From contig NZ_CP007287.1 of NCBI RefSeq assembly GCF_000737865.1, forward strand, positions 1,370,969-1,434,968: a stretch of 64,000 bases of DNA, given 5' to 3'. Within the stretch, counting starts at the first letter, position 1. The number at the start of each line of letters is the position of its first letter. Shown here in pieces: positions 54,436 through 64,000 of this stretch. The notes under the pieces are model-generated. The model saw nothing but the letters and a program-made list of their open reading frames with translations. It was not told the origin of the DNA and ran no database searches. Made by a program: the position numbers and the translations under genes. This DNA comes from Bifidobacterium coryneforme (GTDB lineage: Bacteria > Actinomycetota > Actinomycetes > Actinomycetales > Bifidobacteriaceae).

Positions 54436-55008
54436 TCAGCGCCTGTCCAGCTCTTCGATGATGGTCTGGGAGATCCTGTCGACCTCGCCCTGTCCATCGA
54501 CTGCAACCAGGAGACCACGGGACTTGTAGGTGTCCAGAAGAGGTGCGGTTTTCTCGGCGTAGATATCCAGACGCTTGGCGATGGCCTCGGGGGTATCGTC
54601 AGCGCGCCCCTCCTCCTCTGCACGCTTGGCAATGCGCTTCATCAGGATGTCATGATCGGCATCCAGGGCGACCACGGCCGTAAGGGGGGTACCCAGCTCC
54701 TGGAGCATCTGGTCCAAGGCTTCAACCTGCGAGGAAGAGCGGGGGTAGCCGTCCAGAATCCACCCCTGAGCGGCATCTTCCATACCCAGCCGGTCCTTGA
54801 CGATCTTGTTGGTCAGCTCGTCGGGCACCAGTTCACCCTTGTCGGTATAGGCCTTGGCCTGCATGCCCAGCTCCGTGCCGTTCTTCAGGTTGTATCGGAA
54901 GATGTCACCGGTGGAGATGGCGGGTATGCCATAATGCTTGCTGAGCAGGGCCGCCTGAGTACCCTTGCCCACTCCCTGCGGTCCCATGATCAACAGTCGC
55001 TGTACCAT
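54436..55008 (-). CDS. adk: Adenylate kinase
   Basis: This 190-residue enzyme interconverts AMP, ADP and ATP. The P-loop is MGPQGVGKGTQAAL, the NMP-binding site ISTGDIFRYNL, then GWILDGYPRSSSQVEAL. The short form has no zinc lid, normal for actinobacteria. It is encoded downstream of secY, as in other actinobacteria, but infA does not follow it directly here. Confidence 0.95.
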   Translation of the reverse strand: MVQRLLIMGPQGVGKGTQAALLSKHYGIPAISTGDIFRYNLKNGTELGMQAKAYTDKGELVPDELTNKIVKDRLGMEDAAQGWILDGYPRSSSQVEALDQMLQELGTPLTAVVALDADHDILMKRIAKRAEEEGRADDTPEAIAKRLDIYAEKTAPLLDTYKSRGLLVAVDGQGEVDRISQTIIEELDRR

Positions 55009-55124
55009 TCCTCGTCCTTTGCTCGAGTCCTTGTCTATCCGGTCCCCGACGCGTCAGCCGCGCGGAACCCTCATCTACGTATGTTAGCGGTTGCACGGTC
55101 CAAAGCGGCCATTCCCTAAACCAG

Positions 55125-55159
55125 GAAGGTCCGGCCACCGGCATGGTGGTCGGACCTTC
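55125..55159 (-). terminator. Hairpin between secY and adk
   Basis: GAAGGTCCG-G-CCACC pairs with GGTGG-T-CGGACCTTC (one mismatch), 42 bp past secY. No T-run follows, so partial termination or mRNA processing is more likely than full termination. Confidence 0.6.
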
Positions 55160-55201
55160 AACTCTTCTTCGGCCGAATCGAATCGGAACCGGCAGGAGGA
55201 A

Positions 55202-56530
55202 TCAGCCTTCCTTGTGGTCCCCATCCAGGAGGAACCCGGTGTACTGGAACTGCTCGGTCTGTGCCTTGGCCTGCCGCAGGGTGTCCAGGCCGACACCAGC
55301 GATGATCAGGACGGTGGTACCGCCGAAGGGCAGCTTCGAGTTGATCTTGAGCAACATGATCAGGACGGTGGGAATCAGAGCCACGAAGAGCAGATAGATG
55401 GCGCCCACGGTGTTGAGCCTGTTCATGACGTAGCTCAGGTACTGGCTGGTGGCACGTCCTGCCCTGATGCCGGGAATGAAGCCACCGTACTCCTTCATAT
55501 TGTCGGCGGTCTCATCCGGGTTGAAGGTAATCGACGTGTAGAAGAAGCAGAAGAAGACGATCATGACCGAGTAGAGGGCGATGTACCAGACCGACGTGGT
55601 GTTGGCGAGGTTCTCGTCTATCCACTTGACCCAGTTCTGCTCAGGCTTGCCGAACTGCGCAATCAGGGTGGGGATGGCCAGAATCGAAGAGGCGAAGATC
55701 GGCGGAATGACACCCGACATGTTGACCTTCAGCGGAAGATAGGTGGAGGATCCCCCGTACATCTTCCTGCCGATCATACGGCGGGTGTACTGAACGGGAA
55801 TGCGGCGCTGGGCCAGCTCCACGAAGTCGACGAAGATAAGGATGAAGACCAGAACGGCAACGACGATGCCGAACTTGGTCCAGTCGCCGTTCTTGCCGGT
55901 GGTTCCCCATCCGATGTTCCAGAGCTGGGGCAGGAAGCCCGAGCAGATGGAGGTGAAAATGAGCACCGACATACCGTTGCCGATGCCCTTCTCGGTGATG
56001 AGCTCGGCCATCCACATAATCAGACCGGTGCCACCGGTCATGATCAGAACCATGACGACCAGGTTCCATACAGAGCTGTCAGGAATGACCTGACTCTGGC
56101 AGGCCCCGTTGAAGAGGGCCCCGGACCGTGCAGTGACCAGGATGGTCGTGGACTGGAGGATAGCCAGGCCGATGGTCAGATACCTGGTGTACTCAGTCAG
56201 CTTGGCCTCACCCGACTGCCCCTCCTTGTGCAGGGCCTCGAAGCGAGGAATGACCACACGAAGGAGCTGAACCACGATGGAAGCCGTGATGTAGGGCATG
56301 ATGCCCAATGCAAAGATGGAGAGCTGGAGCAGGGCTCCACCCGAGAAGAGGTTGACCAGGCCGATGAAGTCCTCGTTGCCCGCTGTCGTAATGCACTTCT
56401 GCACCGCAGGGTAGTCCACTCCGGGGGTCGGTATGAAAGAACCGATCCGATAGATGATGATGATACCGAAGACGAAGAGGATTTTCTTCCTCAACTCCTT
56501 GGTCCTGAAGGCCTGGATTAACGTCCTCAC
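55202..56530 (-). CDS. secY: Preprotein translocase subunit SecY
   Basis: This 442-residue channel subunit of the Sec translocon spans the membrane ten times. It begins MRTLIQAFRTKELRKKILFV. Recognisable loops include PGVDYPAVQ, the plug region, and ARRIPVQYTRRMIGRKMYGG, the conserved cytoplasmic loop. The end is less conserved. It is in the standard rplO-secY-adk order. Confidence 0.96.
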   Translation of the reverse strand: MRTLIQAFRTKELRKKILFVFGIIIIYRIGSFIPTPGVDYPAVQKCITTAGNEDFIGLVNLFSGGALLQLSIFALGIMPYITASIVVQLLRVVIPRFEALHKEGQSGEAKLTEYTRYLTIGLAILQSTTILVTARSGALFNGACQSQVIPDSSVWNLVVMVLIMTGGTGLIMWMAELITEKGIGNGMSVLIFTSICSGFLPQLWNIGWGTTGKNGDWTKFGIVVAVLVFILIFVDFVELAQRRIPVQYTRRMIGRKMYGGSSTYLPLKVNMSGVIPPIFASSILAIPTLIAQFGKPEQNWVKWIDENLANTTSVWYIALYSVMIVFFCFFYTSITFNPDETADNMKEYGGFIPGIRAGRATSQYLSYVMNRLNTVGAIYLLFVALIPTVLIMLLKINSKLPFGGTTVLIIAGVGLDTLRQAKAQTEQFQYTGFLLDGDHKEG

Positions 56531-56634
56531 CTATGTTCCTTCCCTACCGCGCCTGAGACCTGCCCTAAAGCCGCGCTCATCTTTTGCTCAATCCAGCATA
56601 ACCGATGGGTCAGTCATACCGGCTCGAAATTGGA

Positions 56635-56668
56635 ATCGGTCCTCACCCGTAGAACGGGGAGGACCGAT
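56635..56668 (-). terminator. Hairpin between rplO and secY
   Basis: ATCGGTCCTC-A-CCCGT pairs with ACGGG-G-AGGACCGAT around loop AGA, 39 bp past rplO, in a gap of 177 bp. It is probably an attenuator or processing site between ribosomal and secretion genes. Confidence 0.6.
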
Positions 56669-56707
56669 GAACCATTCCTGCCAGGCAGGTTATGTCCCCT
56701 CCGACTT

Positions 56708-57172
56708 TCAGTCTTCGGAGATGGACCCGCCTGCCGCCTCGATCTTGCTCTTGGCAGTGGCCGAAGCCTTCATGCCCTTGAGGGTAAAGGCCGACTTGGC
56801 CTCACCTTCGCCGAGGACCTTGACCGGGCAGCCCTTGCGGACCGCCCCGCCCTTGACCAGATCATCGACCGTGATCTCGCCACCCTTGGGGAAGAGCTCG
56901 CTCAATGCGTTGAGGTTGACAACCTGATACTGCTTCTTGAAGGGGCTACGGAATCCACGCAGCTTGGGCAGCCTCATGTACAGAGGCAGCTGGCCGCCTT
57001 CGAATCCGGGGCGCACCTGATAGCGCGCCTTGGTGCCCTTCATGCCACGGCCCGAGGTCTTACCCTTGGAACCTTCGCCTCGACCCACGCGAATGCGGTC
57101 ACGCTTGGCTCCGGGAGCCGGGCGCAGATCATGCATCTGCAGAATCGTGGGCTCTTGCTTCTCGCTAGCCAT
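56708..57172 (-). CDS. rplO: 50S ribosomal protein L15
   Basis: This 154-residue uL15 has the basic Gly-rich N-terminus (RIRVGRGEGSKGKTSGRGMKG) and the C-terminal ESAGGS-type region AAGGSISED. Two bases separate it from rpmD. Confidence 0.96.
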   Translation of the reverse strand: MASEKQEPTILQMHDLRPAPGAKRDRIRVGRGEGSKGKTSGRGMKGTKARYQVRPGFEGGQLPLYMRLPKLRGFRSPFKKQYQVVNLNALSELFPKGGEITVDDLVKGGAVRKGCPVKVLGEGEAKSAFTLKGMKASATAKSKIEAAGGSISED

Positions 57173-57174
57173 TG

Positions 57175-57363
57175 TCAGTCAGCCTCCTCTACGGTGACCA
57201 GGTGGCGGACCTTGTTGGCCATGCCCCTGTAGACGGGCGTGTCCTCACGAATGACGGACTGCCCGATCTTGTGCAGACCCAGGGACTTGACGTTTTCCTT
57301 CTGGCGTGCAGTTGTGTGCACGAGGCCCTTGGTCAGTGTGATCTTGATCTGCTTGGCCATCAC
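57175..57363 (-). CDS. rpmD: 50S ribosomal protein L30
   Basis: This 62-residue uL30 carries [24 protein letters not shown]. Its start overlaps the rpsE stop by 4 nt (57360-57363). Confidence 0.96.
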   Translation of the reverse strand: MMAKQIKITLTKGLVHTTARQKENVKSLGLHKIGQSVIREDTPVYRGMANKVRHLVTVEEAD

Positions 57364-58115
57364 TCACCTGCCTTAGCGTCGTCGTTAGCCTTGTCCTTGG
57401 CCTCTTCACGCTCCTTGCGGGCCTCGGCAATGCCGGCGGCACGTGCGCGGAGCAGGGAATCGGGTGCAACCTCTTCCAGGGGCAGACCACGGCGGGCCGC
57501 AATCTCCTCGGGCTCCTCCAGCTGCTTCAGGGCATCCACGGTGGCGCGAACCATGTTGACGGCCGTTGCCGAACCCATGGACTTGCTGAGGATGTCGGTG
57601 ATGCCGGCGCACTCCAGGACGGCGCGGACCGGACCACCGGCGATAACGCCGGTACCGGGGGCCGCAGGCCTTAGGAGGACGGTACCTGCTGCATCGTGGC
57701 CAATCACCGGATGGGTGACGGTGCCACGGATGCGGGGAACCGTGAACATGTGCTTCTTGGCGTCCAGCTGACCCTTGGCGATGGCTGCCGGAACCTCACG
57801 GGACTTACCGTAGCCGACACCGACGGTGCCCTTGCCATCACCCACGACCACGAGGGCCGCGAAGCTGAAGGTACGTCCACCCTTGTGGACCTTGGACACA
57901 CGGTTGATGGTCACGACCTTGTCCAGGAGATCATCCCGGTTATCGTCACGATCACGACGGCCACGGCGACCGTCACGACGACCATCCCGGGAACCGCCAC
58001 GGCGACCACCACGGCGGTCATCGTTCCGGTCGTTCCTGCCACCCTGGCTGGACTGAGTGTTCTTGGAATCTTCAGTCACCTGGGTTGTTTCCTTCGTGTT
58101 CTCGTTGTCGCTCAC
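57360..58115 (-). CDS. rpsE: 30S ribosomal protein S5 with RG-rich N-terminal extension
   Basis: This 251-residue uS5 is longer than the usual ~165-residue E. coli protein. The first ~65 residues are Asp/Asn/Thr-rich then packed with Arg and Gly ([20 protein letters not shown]). The core starts at [21 protein letters not shown], with [18 protein letters not shown] and [17 protein letters not shown]-terminal Lys/Glu/Ala tail follows. Confidence 0.96.
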   Translation of the reverse strand: MSDNENTKETTQVTEDSKNTQSSQGGRNDRNDDRRGGRRGGSRDGRRDGRRGRRDRDDNRDDLLDKVVTINRVSKVHKGGRTFSFAALVVVGDGKGTVGVGYGKSREVPAAIAKGQLDAKKHMFTVPRIRGTVTHPVIGHDAAGTVLLRPAAPGTGVIAGGPVRAVLECAGITDILSKSMGSATAVNMVRATVDALKQLEEPEEIAARRGLPLEEVAPDSLLRARAAGIAEARKEREEAKDKANDDAKAGE

Positions 58116-58483
58116 AGTGCCAAACCTCCCTCACGGGCGCCTTCTGCAACCGCTGCGACCCTGCCATGGTACTTGTTGCCGCCACGGTCGAAGACCACGG
58201 CGGTGATGCCGGCATCCTTGGCCTTGGCCGCAATCTGCTCGCCCACCTTGCGGGCTGCTTCGGTCTTGGTTCCCTCGAAGGAGGAATAATCCGAAGCCAT
58301 CGTCGACTCGCTCACCAGGGTGACACCCTTGGAGTCGTCGACGATCTGGGCGATCATGTTGCGGTTGGTACGGGTGACCACCAGACGAGGACGCTCTGCG
58401 GTTCCCACCACGCGCTTGCGCAGACGGGCGTGACGACGCAGGCGGGCTACCTTCTTGCCTTTACCTAGAATCGTGACTGTCAT
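58112..58483 (-). CDS. rplR: 50S ribosomal protein L18
   Basis: This 123-residue 5S-rRNA-binding uL18 begins [21 protein letters not shown], with [18 protein letters not shown] and [20 protein letters not shown]. The start at 58483 is conserved; the longer open frame upstream is spurious. The stop overlaps rpsE by 4 nt. Confidence 0.96.
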   Translation of the reverse strand: MTVTILGKGKKVARLRRHARLRKRVVGTAERPRLVVTRTNRNMIAQIVDDSKGVTLVSESTMASDYSSFEGTKTEAARKVGEQIAAKAKDAGITAVVFDRGGNKYHGRVAAVAEGAREGGLAL

Positions 58484-58484
58484 A

Positions 58485-59024
58485 TCACTTACCAGCCTTT
58501 CCGGCCTTGCGCATGATGTGCTCATCGGCGTACTTGATGCCCTTGCCCTTGTAGGGTTCGGGGGCGCGCAGGCGGCGGATGTTGGCCGCAGCCTGACCGA
58601 CGGCCTGCTTGTCGATGCCGGAGACAATCACCTCGTTGGCGTTCGGGGTCTCGAAGGTGATGCCTTCCGGGGGGTTCACCGTGATGGTGTGGGAATAACC
58701 GAGAGAGAACTCCAGGCTCTTGCCCTTGGCCACCACGCGGTAACCGGTACCTACGATCAGCAGGTGCTTCTTGTACCCCTTGGAGACGCCCTCGACCATG
58801 GAGGCCACGATGGAGCGGCTCAGGCCATGCTTGGCCCTGGTGGGACGCTCATCATTGACCGGAACCATGATGATCTGGTTGTCTTCGACCTTGCCTTCCA
58901 CCCCGTCGGGGATGGTGTAGCTGCTGGAGCCCTTGGGACCCTTGACCGCGAATTCCTGGCCATTGATGGAGACTTCCACACCTGCCGGTACGGCGATGGG
59001 GAGCTTACCGATATGCGATGCCAT
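58485..59024 (-). CDS. rplF: 50S ribosomal protein L6
   Basis: This 179-residue uL6 starts [20 protein letters not shown] and ends with the conserved [20 protein letters not shown]. The start at 59024 has GAAAGGAGAG upstream. A single base separates it from rplR. Confidence 0.96.
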   Translation of the reverse strand: MASHIGKLPIAVPAGVEVSINGQEFAVKGPKGSSSYTIPDGVEGKVEDNQIIMVPVNDERPTRAKHGLSRSIVASMVEGVSKGYKKHLLIVGTGYRVVAKGKSLEFSLGYSHTITVNPPEGITFETPNANEVIVSGIDKQAVGQAAANIRRLRAPEPYKGKGIKYADEHIMRKAGKAGK

Positions 59025-59040
59025 GTTCAGCTCTCCTTTC

Positions 59041-59439
59041 TCACCACACGTAGGCGACGATTTCGCCACCAATGCCTCGGTCGAGGCATTCCTTCTGGGT
59101 CATCAGTCCCGAGCTGGTCGAGATGATGGCGATTCCCAGCCCGCCCAGGGGCATGGGCAGAGAATCGGACTTGGCGTAACGGCGCAGACCGGGCTTGGAG
59201 ACGCGCTTGATGCCCTGGATGGACTGACGTCCGTCGGGGCCGTACTTGAGCGTGATCTCCAGATCCTGCCCAACCCGTGCTTCCTTGGCCCGGAAGTCGG
59301 CGATGTAGCCTTCACGCTTGAGAATCTGCGCGATGTTCGCCTTGAATTTGGAGTACGGCATGTCGACTGTTTCATGCTTGGCCGCACTCGCATTGCGCAG
59401 ACGTGTGAGCATGTCTGCGATGGGATCTGTCATTGTCAT
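59041..59439 (-). CDS. rpsH: 30S ribosomal protein S8
   Basis: This 132-residue uS8 contains [20 protein letters not shown], the central ISKPG-like [13 protein letters not shown] and the C-terminal [20 protein letters not shown]. Initiation could be at MTMT or two codons later. Confidence 0.96.
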   Translation of the reverse strand: MTMTDPIADMLTRLRNASAAKHETVDMPYSKFKANIAQILKREGYIADFRAKEARVGQDLEITLKYGPDGRQSIQGIKRVSKPGLRRYAKSDSLPMPLGGLGIAIISTSSGLMTQKECLDRGIGGEIVAYVW

Positions 59440-59519
59440 GTGGGCTTATGCCCTTCCTCGCCGTGGTTTCCGCCGCCGTGCAGATTCCTGCAGCAGCCGC
59501 GGACCTTCAGCGTCGATCT

Positions 59520-59705
59520 TTACCAACTGGACTTCGTAACTCCGGGGAGCTCACCGCGATGGGCCTTCTCGCGAAGGCAGATGCGGCAGAGGCCGAACTT
59601 GCGATAGACGGAATGAGGACGACCGCAGACCTGGCAGCGCGTATAGCCACGCACCTTGAACTTCGGCTTGCGTGCCGCCTTGTTTCTCAGAGCGGTTTTT
59701 GCCAT
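59520..59705 (-). CDS. rpsN: 30S ribosomal protein S14, zinc form
   Basis: This 61-residue uS14 type Z has both Cys pairs (RCQVC and CRICL), so it is the zinc-dependent form. [20 protein letters not shown] is the start. It lies between rplE (2 bp away) and rpsH. Confidence 0.96.
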   Translation of the reverse strand: MAKTALRNKAARKPKFKVRGYTRCQVCGRPHSVYRKFGLCRICLREKAHRGELPGVTKSSW

Positions 59706-59706
59706 A

Positions 59707-60279
59707 TCAGTTCTCCTTGAAGGGGAAGCCGAGCTGCTTCAGCAGTGCCCTGGCCTCCTGATCGTTCTTGGTGGAGGTCACCACGGTGATATCCATACCA
59801 CGCTGGTGATCGATCTGATCGGGATCGATCTCATGGAACATGGACTGCTCCGTGAGGCCGAAGTTGTAGTTGCCCTGACCATCGAACTGACGGCCACTGA
59901 TGCCGCGGAAATCACGGATACGGGGCAGAGCCAGGGTCAACAGGCGGTCCAGGAACTCCCACATACGCTCGCCACGCAGGGTGACGTAGGCGCCGATGGC
60001 CTGGCCCTCACGCAGGTGGAACTGCGCAACGGACTTCTTGGCCTTGGTGATCTTGGGCTTCTGGCCGGTAATGGCCGTCAGGTCCTTGACCGCACCCTCG
60101 ATCAGCTTGGAGTCACGAGCTGCTGCACCTACACCCATGGAGACGACGATCTTCTCGACCTTCGGGACCTGCATGGGGTTGGAGAAGTTGAATTCCTTCT
60201 TCAGTGCGGGCACAATCTGCTCGTTGTACTGCTGCCTCAAACGAGGGACTGCCGGTGCTTCAACGGTTGTATCGCTCAT
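59707..60279 (-). CDS. rplE: 50S ribosomal protein L5
   Basis: This 190-residue 5S-rRNA-binding uL5 contains [16 protein letters not shown], then [20 protein letters not shown] and [21 protein letters not shown] short acidic leader ([12 protein letters not shown]) precedes the core. Its start overlaps the rplX stop by 4 nt. Confidence 0.96.
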   Translation of the reverse strand: MSDTTVEAPAVPRLRQQYNEQIVPALKKEFNFSNPMQVPKVEKIVVSMGVGAAARDSKLIEGAVKDLTAITGQKPKITKAKKSVAQFHLREGQAIGAYVTLRGERMWEFLDRLLTLALPRIRDFRGISGRQFDGQGNYNFGLTEQSMFHEIDPDQIDHQRGMDITVVTSTKNDQEARALLKQLGFPFKEN

Positions 60280-60611
60280 GACAGCTCCTTGCCTGACTTC
60301 TTGGCGAAGCGGGTACGCACGATCTTGACCTTACCGTCGCGCGCCTCCTCCTTGATGTTGACACCGACGCGGGTCGGCTTCTTGGTGTCCGGATCGATGA
60401 CCATCACGTTGGAGCGGTGGATCGGGGCCTCAGTCGGTACGATGCCCGACTCCTGACCCTGCTGAGTCGCCTTGACGTGCTTCTTGACGATCTGGACGCC
60501 CTCGACGATCAGACGGTCGTTGGGAAGAATCCTGACGACCTTTCCTTCCTTGCCGCGATCCTTGCCACGGATGACCTTGACCTGGTCGCCTGTCTTGATC
60601 TTGGCTACCAT
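60276..60611 (-). CDS. rplX: 50S ribosomal protein L24
   Basis: This 111-residue uL24 has the KOW motif [20 protein letters not shown], then [20 protein letters not shown]. The C-terminus is basic. A single base separates it from rplN. Confidence 0.96.
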   Translation of the reverse strand: MVAKIKTGDQVKVIRGKDRGKEGKVVRILPNDRLIVEGVQIVKKHVKATQQGQESGIVPTEAPIHRSNVMVIDPDTKKPTRVGVNIKEEARDGKVKIVRTRFAKKSGKELS

Positions 60612-60612
60612 C

Positions 60613-60981
60613 TCAGATCACCTCCGGTGCGAGGGACACGATCTTCATGAAGCGCTTGTCGCGCAGCTCACGACCGACCGGCCCGAAGATACGAGTACCG
60701 CGGGGTTCGCGGCCATTGCCCAGAATGACCGCCGCGTTCTCGTCGAACTTGATGTAGGAGCCGTCGGGACGACGGTGCTCCTTGACTGTACGGACGACGA
60801 CCGCCTTGACGACCTCGCCCTTCTTGACCGACCCGCCGGGAATGGCATCCTTGACGGTGGCGACGATTACATCACCAATGCCGGCATAGCGACGCTTCGA
60901 CCCGCCGAGCACGCGGATGGCCAGAATCTCCTTGGCACCCGTGTTGTCGGCGACATGAAGCCGCGATTCCTGCTGAATCAT
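60613..60981 (-). CDS. rplN: 50S ribosomal protein L14
   Basis: This 122-residue uL14 starts [20 protein letters not shown] and includes [19 protein letters not shown] and [16 protein letters not shown]. The length is standard. A 76-bp gap separates it from rpsQ, the widest gap in the rplB-rpsN stretch besides rpsN-rpsH. Confidence 0.97.
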   Translation of the reverse strand: MIQQESRLHVADNTGAKEILAIRVLGGSKRRYAGIGDVIVATVKDAIPGGSVKKGEVVKAVVVRTVKEHRRPDGSYIKFDENAAVILGNGREPRGTRIFGPVGRELRDKRFMKIVSLAPEVI

Positions 60982-61057
60982 TGATTCTCCTTAGCCGCGC
61001 TGGTTCTCCGCAGACACCCTGCCAAAGGCGGATGGATGCGGAGCCTGGCCGAACTTG

Positions 61058-61324
61058 TTACTTGGCGCGCTCGACGATGGAGTCGAGACGCCAGCGCTTG
61101 GTCTTGCTCAGAGGCCGAGTCTCCATGATACTCACGAAGTCGCCAACATGCGCTTCGTTCTTTTCATCATGAGCCTTGACCTTGCGGTTGCTACGAACGA
61201 CCTTCCCGTAAAGGGGGTGGGTCGAACGCTGCTCCAGCTCGACGGTGATGGTCTTGTCCATACCGTCGGAGACGACATATCCGGTGCGTACCTTGCGGAA
61301 GTTGCGCTCCTGCTTGTCAGCCAT
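61058..61324 (-). CDS. rpsQ: 30S ribosomal protein S17
   Basis: This 88-residue uS17 contains [20 protein letters not shown] and the C-terminal [20 protein letters not shown]. It starts 2 bp after rpmC. Confidence 0.97.
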   Translation of the reverse strand: MADKQERNFRKVRTGYVVSDGMDKTITVELEQRSTHPLYGKVVRSNRKVKAHDEKNEAHVGDFVSIMETRPLSKTKRWRLDSIVERAK

Positions 61325-61326
61325 GC

Positions 61327-61590
61327 TTACTTCTCCTCAGCTTTGCTATCGGCCTTTGCATCGGAGGGCGCCTGGCTGATGCCCAGTTCGCGCTCACGCA
61401 GCACCGTGTACATCCTGGCGATGTCGTGCTTGACGGCCTTGAGGCGGGAGGTGTTCTCCAGCTGGCCCGTAGCGGACTGGAAGCGCAGGTTGAAGAGTTC
61501 TTCCTTTGACTTCTTCAGGAAGTCCTCGATCTCCGCATCGGTCTTCTCGTTCAGATTCTTGATGGAATATTCGGCTGTTCCGACTGACAT
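61327..61590 (-). CDS. rpmC: 50S ribosomal protein L29
   Basis: This 87-residue uL29 has the two-helix core ([20 protein letters not shown], then [20 protein letters not shown]) and a short Ala/Asp/Lys tail. Its start overlaps the rplP stop. Confidence 0.96.
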   Translation of the reverse strand: MSVGTAEYSIKNLNEKTDAEIEDFLKKSKEELFNLRFQSATGQLENTSRLKAVKHDIARMYTVLRERELGISQAPSDAKADSKAEEK

Positions 61591-62009
61591 CAGATGTCAC
61601 CGCCTTCGCGTGCGATAATCCGGCACTTCATAGGGAGCTTGTCGACGGCACGACGAAGGGCCTCGCGGGCCACTTCCTCAGAGACGCCACCGATTTCGAA
61701 GAGCACCCTGCCGGGACGGACATTGGCCACCCAGAACTCGGGCGCACCCTTACCGGAACCCATTCGGGATCCCAGGGCGTGCTTGGTCAGGGGGCGATCG
61801 GGGAAGACCGTAATCCAGACTCGACCACCACGCTTGATGTAACGGGTCATGGCGATACGGGCCGCCTCGATCTGGCGGTTTGTCAGGTAAGCCGGAGCCA
61901 GAGCCTGAATGCCGAAATCGCCGAAGGCAATCTCGTTGCCGCCCTTGGACATGCCCGAACGAACCGGACGATGCTGCTTGCGGTATTTAGTCCTCTTTGG
62001 GATAAGCAC
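61590..62009 (-). CDS. rplP: 50S ribosomal protein L16
   Basis: This 139-residue uL16 begins [20 protein letters not shown], with [20 protein letters not shown] and [20 protein letters not shown]. It supports the A-site side of the peptidyl transferase centre. It starts 3 bp after rpsC. Confidence 0.97.
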   Translation of the reverse strand: MLIPKRTKYRKQHRPVRSGMSKGGNEIAFGDFGIQALAPAYLTNRQIEAARIAMTRYIKRGGRVWITVFPDRPLTKHALGSRMGSGKGAPEFWVANVRPGRVLFEIGGVSEEVAREALRRAVDKLPMKCRIIAREGGDI

Positions 62010-62012
62010 AGC

Positions 62013-62858
62013 TCACTCCTTTGCTTCAGTTGCGACGGGTGCCGCTGCGGTCTGCTCTTCAGCTGCCGCTGGCGGAGTCGCCACACCGCTGTTCTGCTGG
62101 GCTGCGTCCTGCTCACGCCTGGTGCGTCCCTCAGTGGGACGGGAACCACGACGGGGACGGCGGTCTCCACGACGACCCGGGCGGTTGTTCTGCTGAGCCT
62201 GCTGCTCCTCGAACTCACGCTCGGTCATATCGCCCTTGTAGATCCATACCTTGACGCCGATGCGACCATAGGTGGTCCTGGCCTCGAAGAAGCCATAGTC
62301 GATCAGGGCACGGAGCGTCTGCAGGGGCACACGGCCCTCGCGGTAGAACTCCGAGCGGCTCATTTCGGCTCCACCCAGGCGGCCGGAGAGCTTGATCCTG
62401 ATGCCCTTGGCCCCGGCGCGCATGGCATCCTGCTGGGCCTTGCGCATGGCGCGGCGGAAGGTGACGCGGTTGGTCAGCTGCTCAGCGATTCCCTGAGCAA
62501 CCAGCTGCGCATCAATCGCGGCGTTCTTCACCTCGAAGATGTTCAGCTGAACCTGCTTGCCGGTGATCTTCTCCAGCTTGGCACGGACGCGCTCCGCCTC
62601 GGCACCGCGGCGACCAATCACAATGCCCGGACGGGCAGTGTGGATGTCGACGCGCACACGATCACGGGTCCGCTCGATGACAATCTTGGAAACGCCTGCG
62701 CGCTCCAGGTCCTTGTTCATCTCCTTGCGGATCTTGTCGTCCTCAAGCACGAAGTCGCTGTAACGCTCCCCCTGCTTGCTGGAGTCGGAGTACCACTTGC
62801 TGCGGTGCTCTTCGGTGATGCCGAGTCGGTACCCAAACGGGTTGATTTTCTGCCCCAT
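62013..62858 (-). CDS. rpsC: 30S ribosomal protein S3 with RG-rich C-terminal extension
   Basis: This is a 281-residue uS3. [20 protein letters not shown] starts the protein; the KH domain has [20 protein letters not shown]. The core ends near EEQQAQQN, and a ~60-residue tail rich in Arg, Gly, Gln and Ala follows ([15 protein letters not shown]). The start overlaps the rplV stop by one base. Confidence 0.97.
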   Translation of the reverse strand: MGQKINPFGYRLGITEEHRSKWYSDSSKQGERYSDFVLEDDKIRKEMNKDLERAGVSKIVIERTRDRVRVDIHTARPGIVIGRRGAEAERVRAKLEKITGKQVQLNIFEVKNAAIDAQLVAQGIAEQLTNRVTFRRAMRKAQQDAMRAGAKGIRIKLSGRLGGAEMSRSEFYREGRVPLQTLRALIDYGFFEARTTYGRIGVKVWIYKGDMTEREFEEQQAQQNNRPGRRGDRRPRRGSRPTEGRTRREQDAAQQNSGVATPPAAAEEQTAAAPVATEAKE

Positions 62859-63217
62859 TACCGGGCTCCTTCCTTGTCGGCCACCACGACCGTGATGTGG
62901 CTGGTCCGCTTGTTGATGCGGGCCGCACGACCCTGGGCACGGGCACGGAACCTCTTCAGGGTGGTGCCTTCGTCCACATAGGTCTCACGAACCACAAGCT
63001 CGTTCTCACGGAAGGGCTCATTGGCCCTATCCGCCTTGACACGGGCGTTGGCGATGGCGCTCTCCAGGCACTTGCGGACCGGAACGGCCGCATCCTGGGG
63101 GGCGAACTTCAAAATGGTCACGGCCTCGGTCGCCTGCTTGCCTCGGATGAGGTCGACGACGCGGCGAGCCTTGCGAGGCGTCACGCGGACGTGACGTGCA
63201 ATTGCCTTAGCTTCCAT
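62858..63217 (-). CDS. rplV: 50S ribosomal protein L22
   Basis: This 119-residue uL22 lines the exit tunnel. It starts [20 protein letters not shown], with the tunnel loop [20 protein letters not shown]. Positions linked to macrolide resistance show no obvious change by eye. Confidence 0.97.
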   Translation of the reverse strand: MEAKAIARHVRVTPRKARRVVDLIRGKQATEAVTILKFAPQDAAVPVRKCLESAIANARVKADRANEPFRENELVVRETYVDEGTTLKRFRARAQGRAARINKRTSHITVVVADKEGAR

Positions 63218-63238
63218 GTGTCTCTACTCTCCCTCGCC

Positions 63239-63517
63239 TCAGCGGCGTGCTTTCTTGTCGTCCTTCACGTGCCCCTTGAAGGTGCGCGTGGGGGCGAACT
63301 CGCCGAGCTTGTGGCCCACCATGGCCTCGGTCACGAAGACCGGGACATGCTTACGACCGTCATGCACAGCGAAGGTGTGCCCGATGAAGTCCGGGGTGAT
63401 CATGGAACGACGGGACCAGGTCTTGATGACGTTCTTGGTTCCCTTTTCGTTCTGCTCGTCGACTTTCTTCTGCAAGTGGGCGTCGACGAATGGGCCCTTC
63501 TTGATGCTACGAGTCAT
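63239..63517 (-). CDS. rpsS: 30S ribosomal protein S19
   Basis: This 92-residue uS19 starts [20 protein letters not shown], with [20 protein letters not shown] and [17 protein letters not shown]. It starts 15 bp after rplB. Confidence 0.97.
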   Translation of the reverse strand: MTRSIKKGPFVDAHLQKKVDEQNEKGTKNVIKTWSRRSMITPDFIGHTFAVHDGRKHVPVFVTEAMVGHKLGEFAPTRTFKGHVKDDKKARR

Positions 63518-63532
63518 CTCTTCGGCACTCCC

Positions 63533-64000
63533 TTACTTGCGGTTCTTACCATTTGGACGGCGGCGCACGATCATCTTGTTGGATGCCTTCTTGGGCTTGC
63601 GCGTGCGGACCTCGCCCTTGCCCCAAGGAGACACCGGCGGCTTACCACCGCGTGTGCGTCCACCATGCGGGTGGTCGACGGGGTTCATGGATTCACCACG
63701 GGTGATCGGTCGACGACCGAGCCAACGGGCGCGACCAGCCTTGCCGAGCTGAATGTTGGCATGATCGGAGTTACCGACCTCACCCACAGTGGCGCGGCAG
63801 CGTGCATCCACGTTGCGAATCTCTCCGGAGGGCATACGCAGCTGGGCGTAAGCACCATCCTTGGCGACCAGCTGAACGGCCGCACCGGCCGAACGAGCGA
63901 TCTTGGCGCCGCCAAGAGGCCTCAGCTCGATGGCGTGGACCACGGTACCGGTGGGGATGTTGCGCAGCGGCAGGTTGTTGCCGGGCTTGATATCGGCCTT
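63533..64000 (-). CDS. rplB: 50S ribosomal protein L2 (5' end beyond the window)
   Basis: Only the C-terminal 155 residues are in the window; the frame stays open to base 64000 ([19 protein letters not shown] at the edge). The conserved peptidyl-transferase-associated block HPHGG is seen in [20 protein letters not shown]. The C-terminal tail is basic ([19 protein letters not shown]). The rest of the S10 cluster is expected to the right. Confidence 0.97.
   Translation of the reverse strand, partial: KADIKPGNNLPLRNIPTGTVVHAIELRPLGGAKIARSAGAAVQLVAKDGAYAQLRMPSGEIRNVDARCRATVGEVGNSDHANIQLGKAGRARWLGRRPITRGESMNPVDHPHGGRTRGGKPPVSPWGKGEVRTRKPKKASNKMIVRRRPNGKNRK

Noticed and set aside
55091..56521. 476-codon open frame antisense to secY
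   Set aside because: Highly charged mirror of a membrane protein, as expected for an antisense shadow.

Overview
The window comes from a high-G+C actinobacterium, most likely a member of the Bifidobacteriaceae (Bifidobacterium or a close relative). The evidence is the 29-residue ribosomal protein bS22, a perfect actinobacterial HspR/HAIR operator, Bifidobacterium-like RpoA, GdhA and phosphoglucomutase sequences, and the overall gene content. All assignments come from reading motifs and remembered family features. No database search was run.

Layout. Bases 1-3.2 kb hold menA, lysS and a tRNA-Pro(CGG). Bases 3.4-7.8 kb hold a forward run of a TPR-DUF4037 protein, a DUF4125 protein and a membrane-anchored hydrolase. 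Bases 7.8-12.7 kb hold an envelope-stress-like locus: a PspC/toastrack-type membrane protein diverges from a PspC-fused histidine kinase and its LuxR-type response regulator. Bases 12.8-16.5 kb are accessory: a HAD protein that has lost its nucleophile, an S51 peptidase, a small membrane protein, and a solitary HsdR-N-type nuclease in AT-richer DNA. A 26/28 direct repeat abutting tRNA-Ser(TGA) brackets the nuclease gene. Bases 16.5-19.6 kb concern serine: tRNA-Ser, serS, sdaAA and sdaAB. Bases 19.8-27 kb are housekeeping: a lipid kinase, pgm, an RNase HI with a long tail, rpiA, bS22, an anchored protein and radA.

Bases 27.1-34.1 kb carry the most interesting locus. A SahH-like protein has an intact NAD site, an archaeal/Thermotoga-type ExK motif and three replaced active-site histidines. 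It overlaps a purine-nucleoside-type amidohydrolase. Next come a cupin and a convergent MTA/SAH-nucleosidase-like protein whose catalytic Asp is Asn, then an amino-acid ABC importer. This fits S-adenosylhomocysteine salvage through deaminated (inosyl) intermediates, which is a hypothesis.

Bases 34.3-41.8 kb hold ribF, truB, rbfA, infB and nusA on the minus strand. Bases 41.8-43.2 kb hold a lipoprotein gene, an unexplained hairpin-rich intergenic region and tRNA-Ser(CGA).

From 43.3 kb to the end is the ribosomal/transcription superoperon on the minus strand. The order from the right edge is rplB (cut by the window), rpsS, rplV, rpsC, rplP, rpmC, rpsQ, rplN, rplX, rplE, rpsN, rpsH, rplF, rplR, rpsE, rpmD, rplO, secY and adk. 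An interruption at 47.9-54.2 kb holds hsp20, gdhA and a heterodimeric ABC exporter. Then infA, rpmJ, rpsM, rpsK, rpoA, rplQ and truA follow. A HAIR operator lies between hsp20 and gdhA, and gdhA has a frameshift at its extreme 3' end. No CRISPR array, insertion sequence, integrase or rRNA gene was seen.
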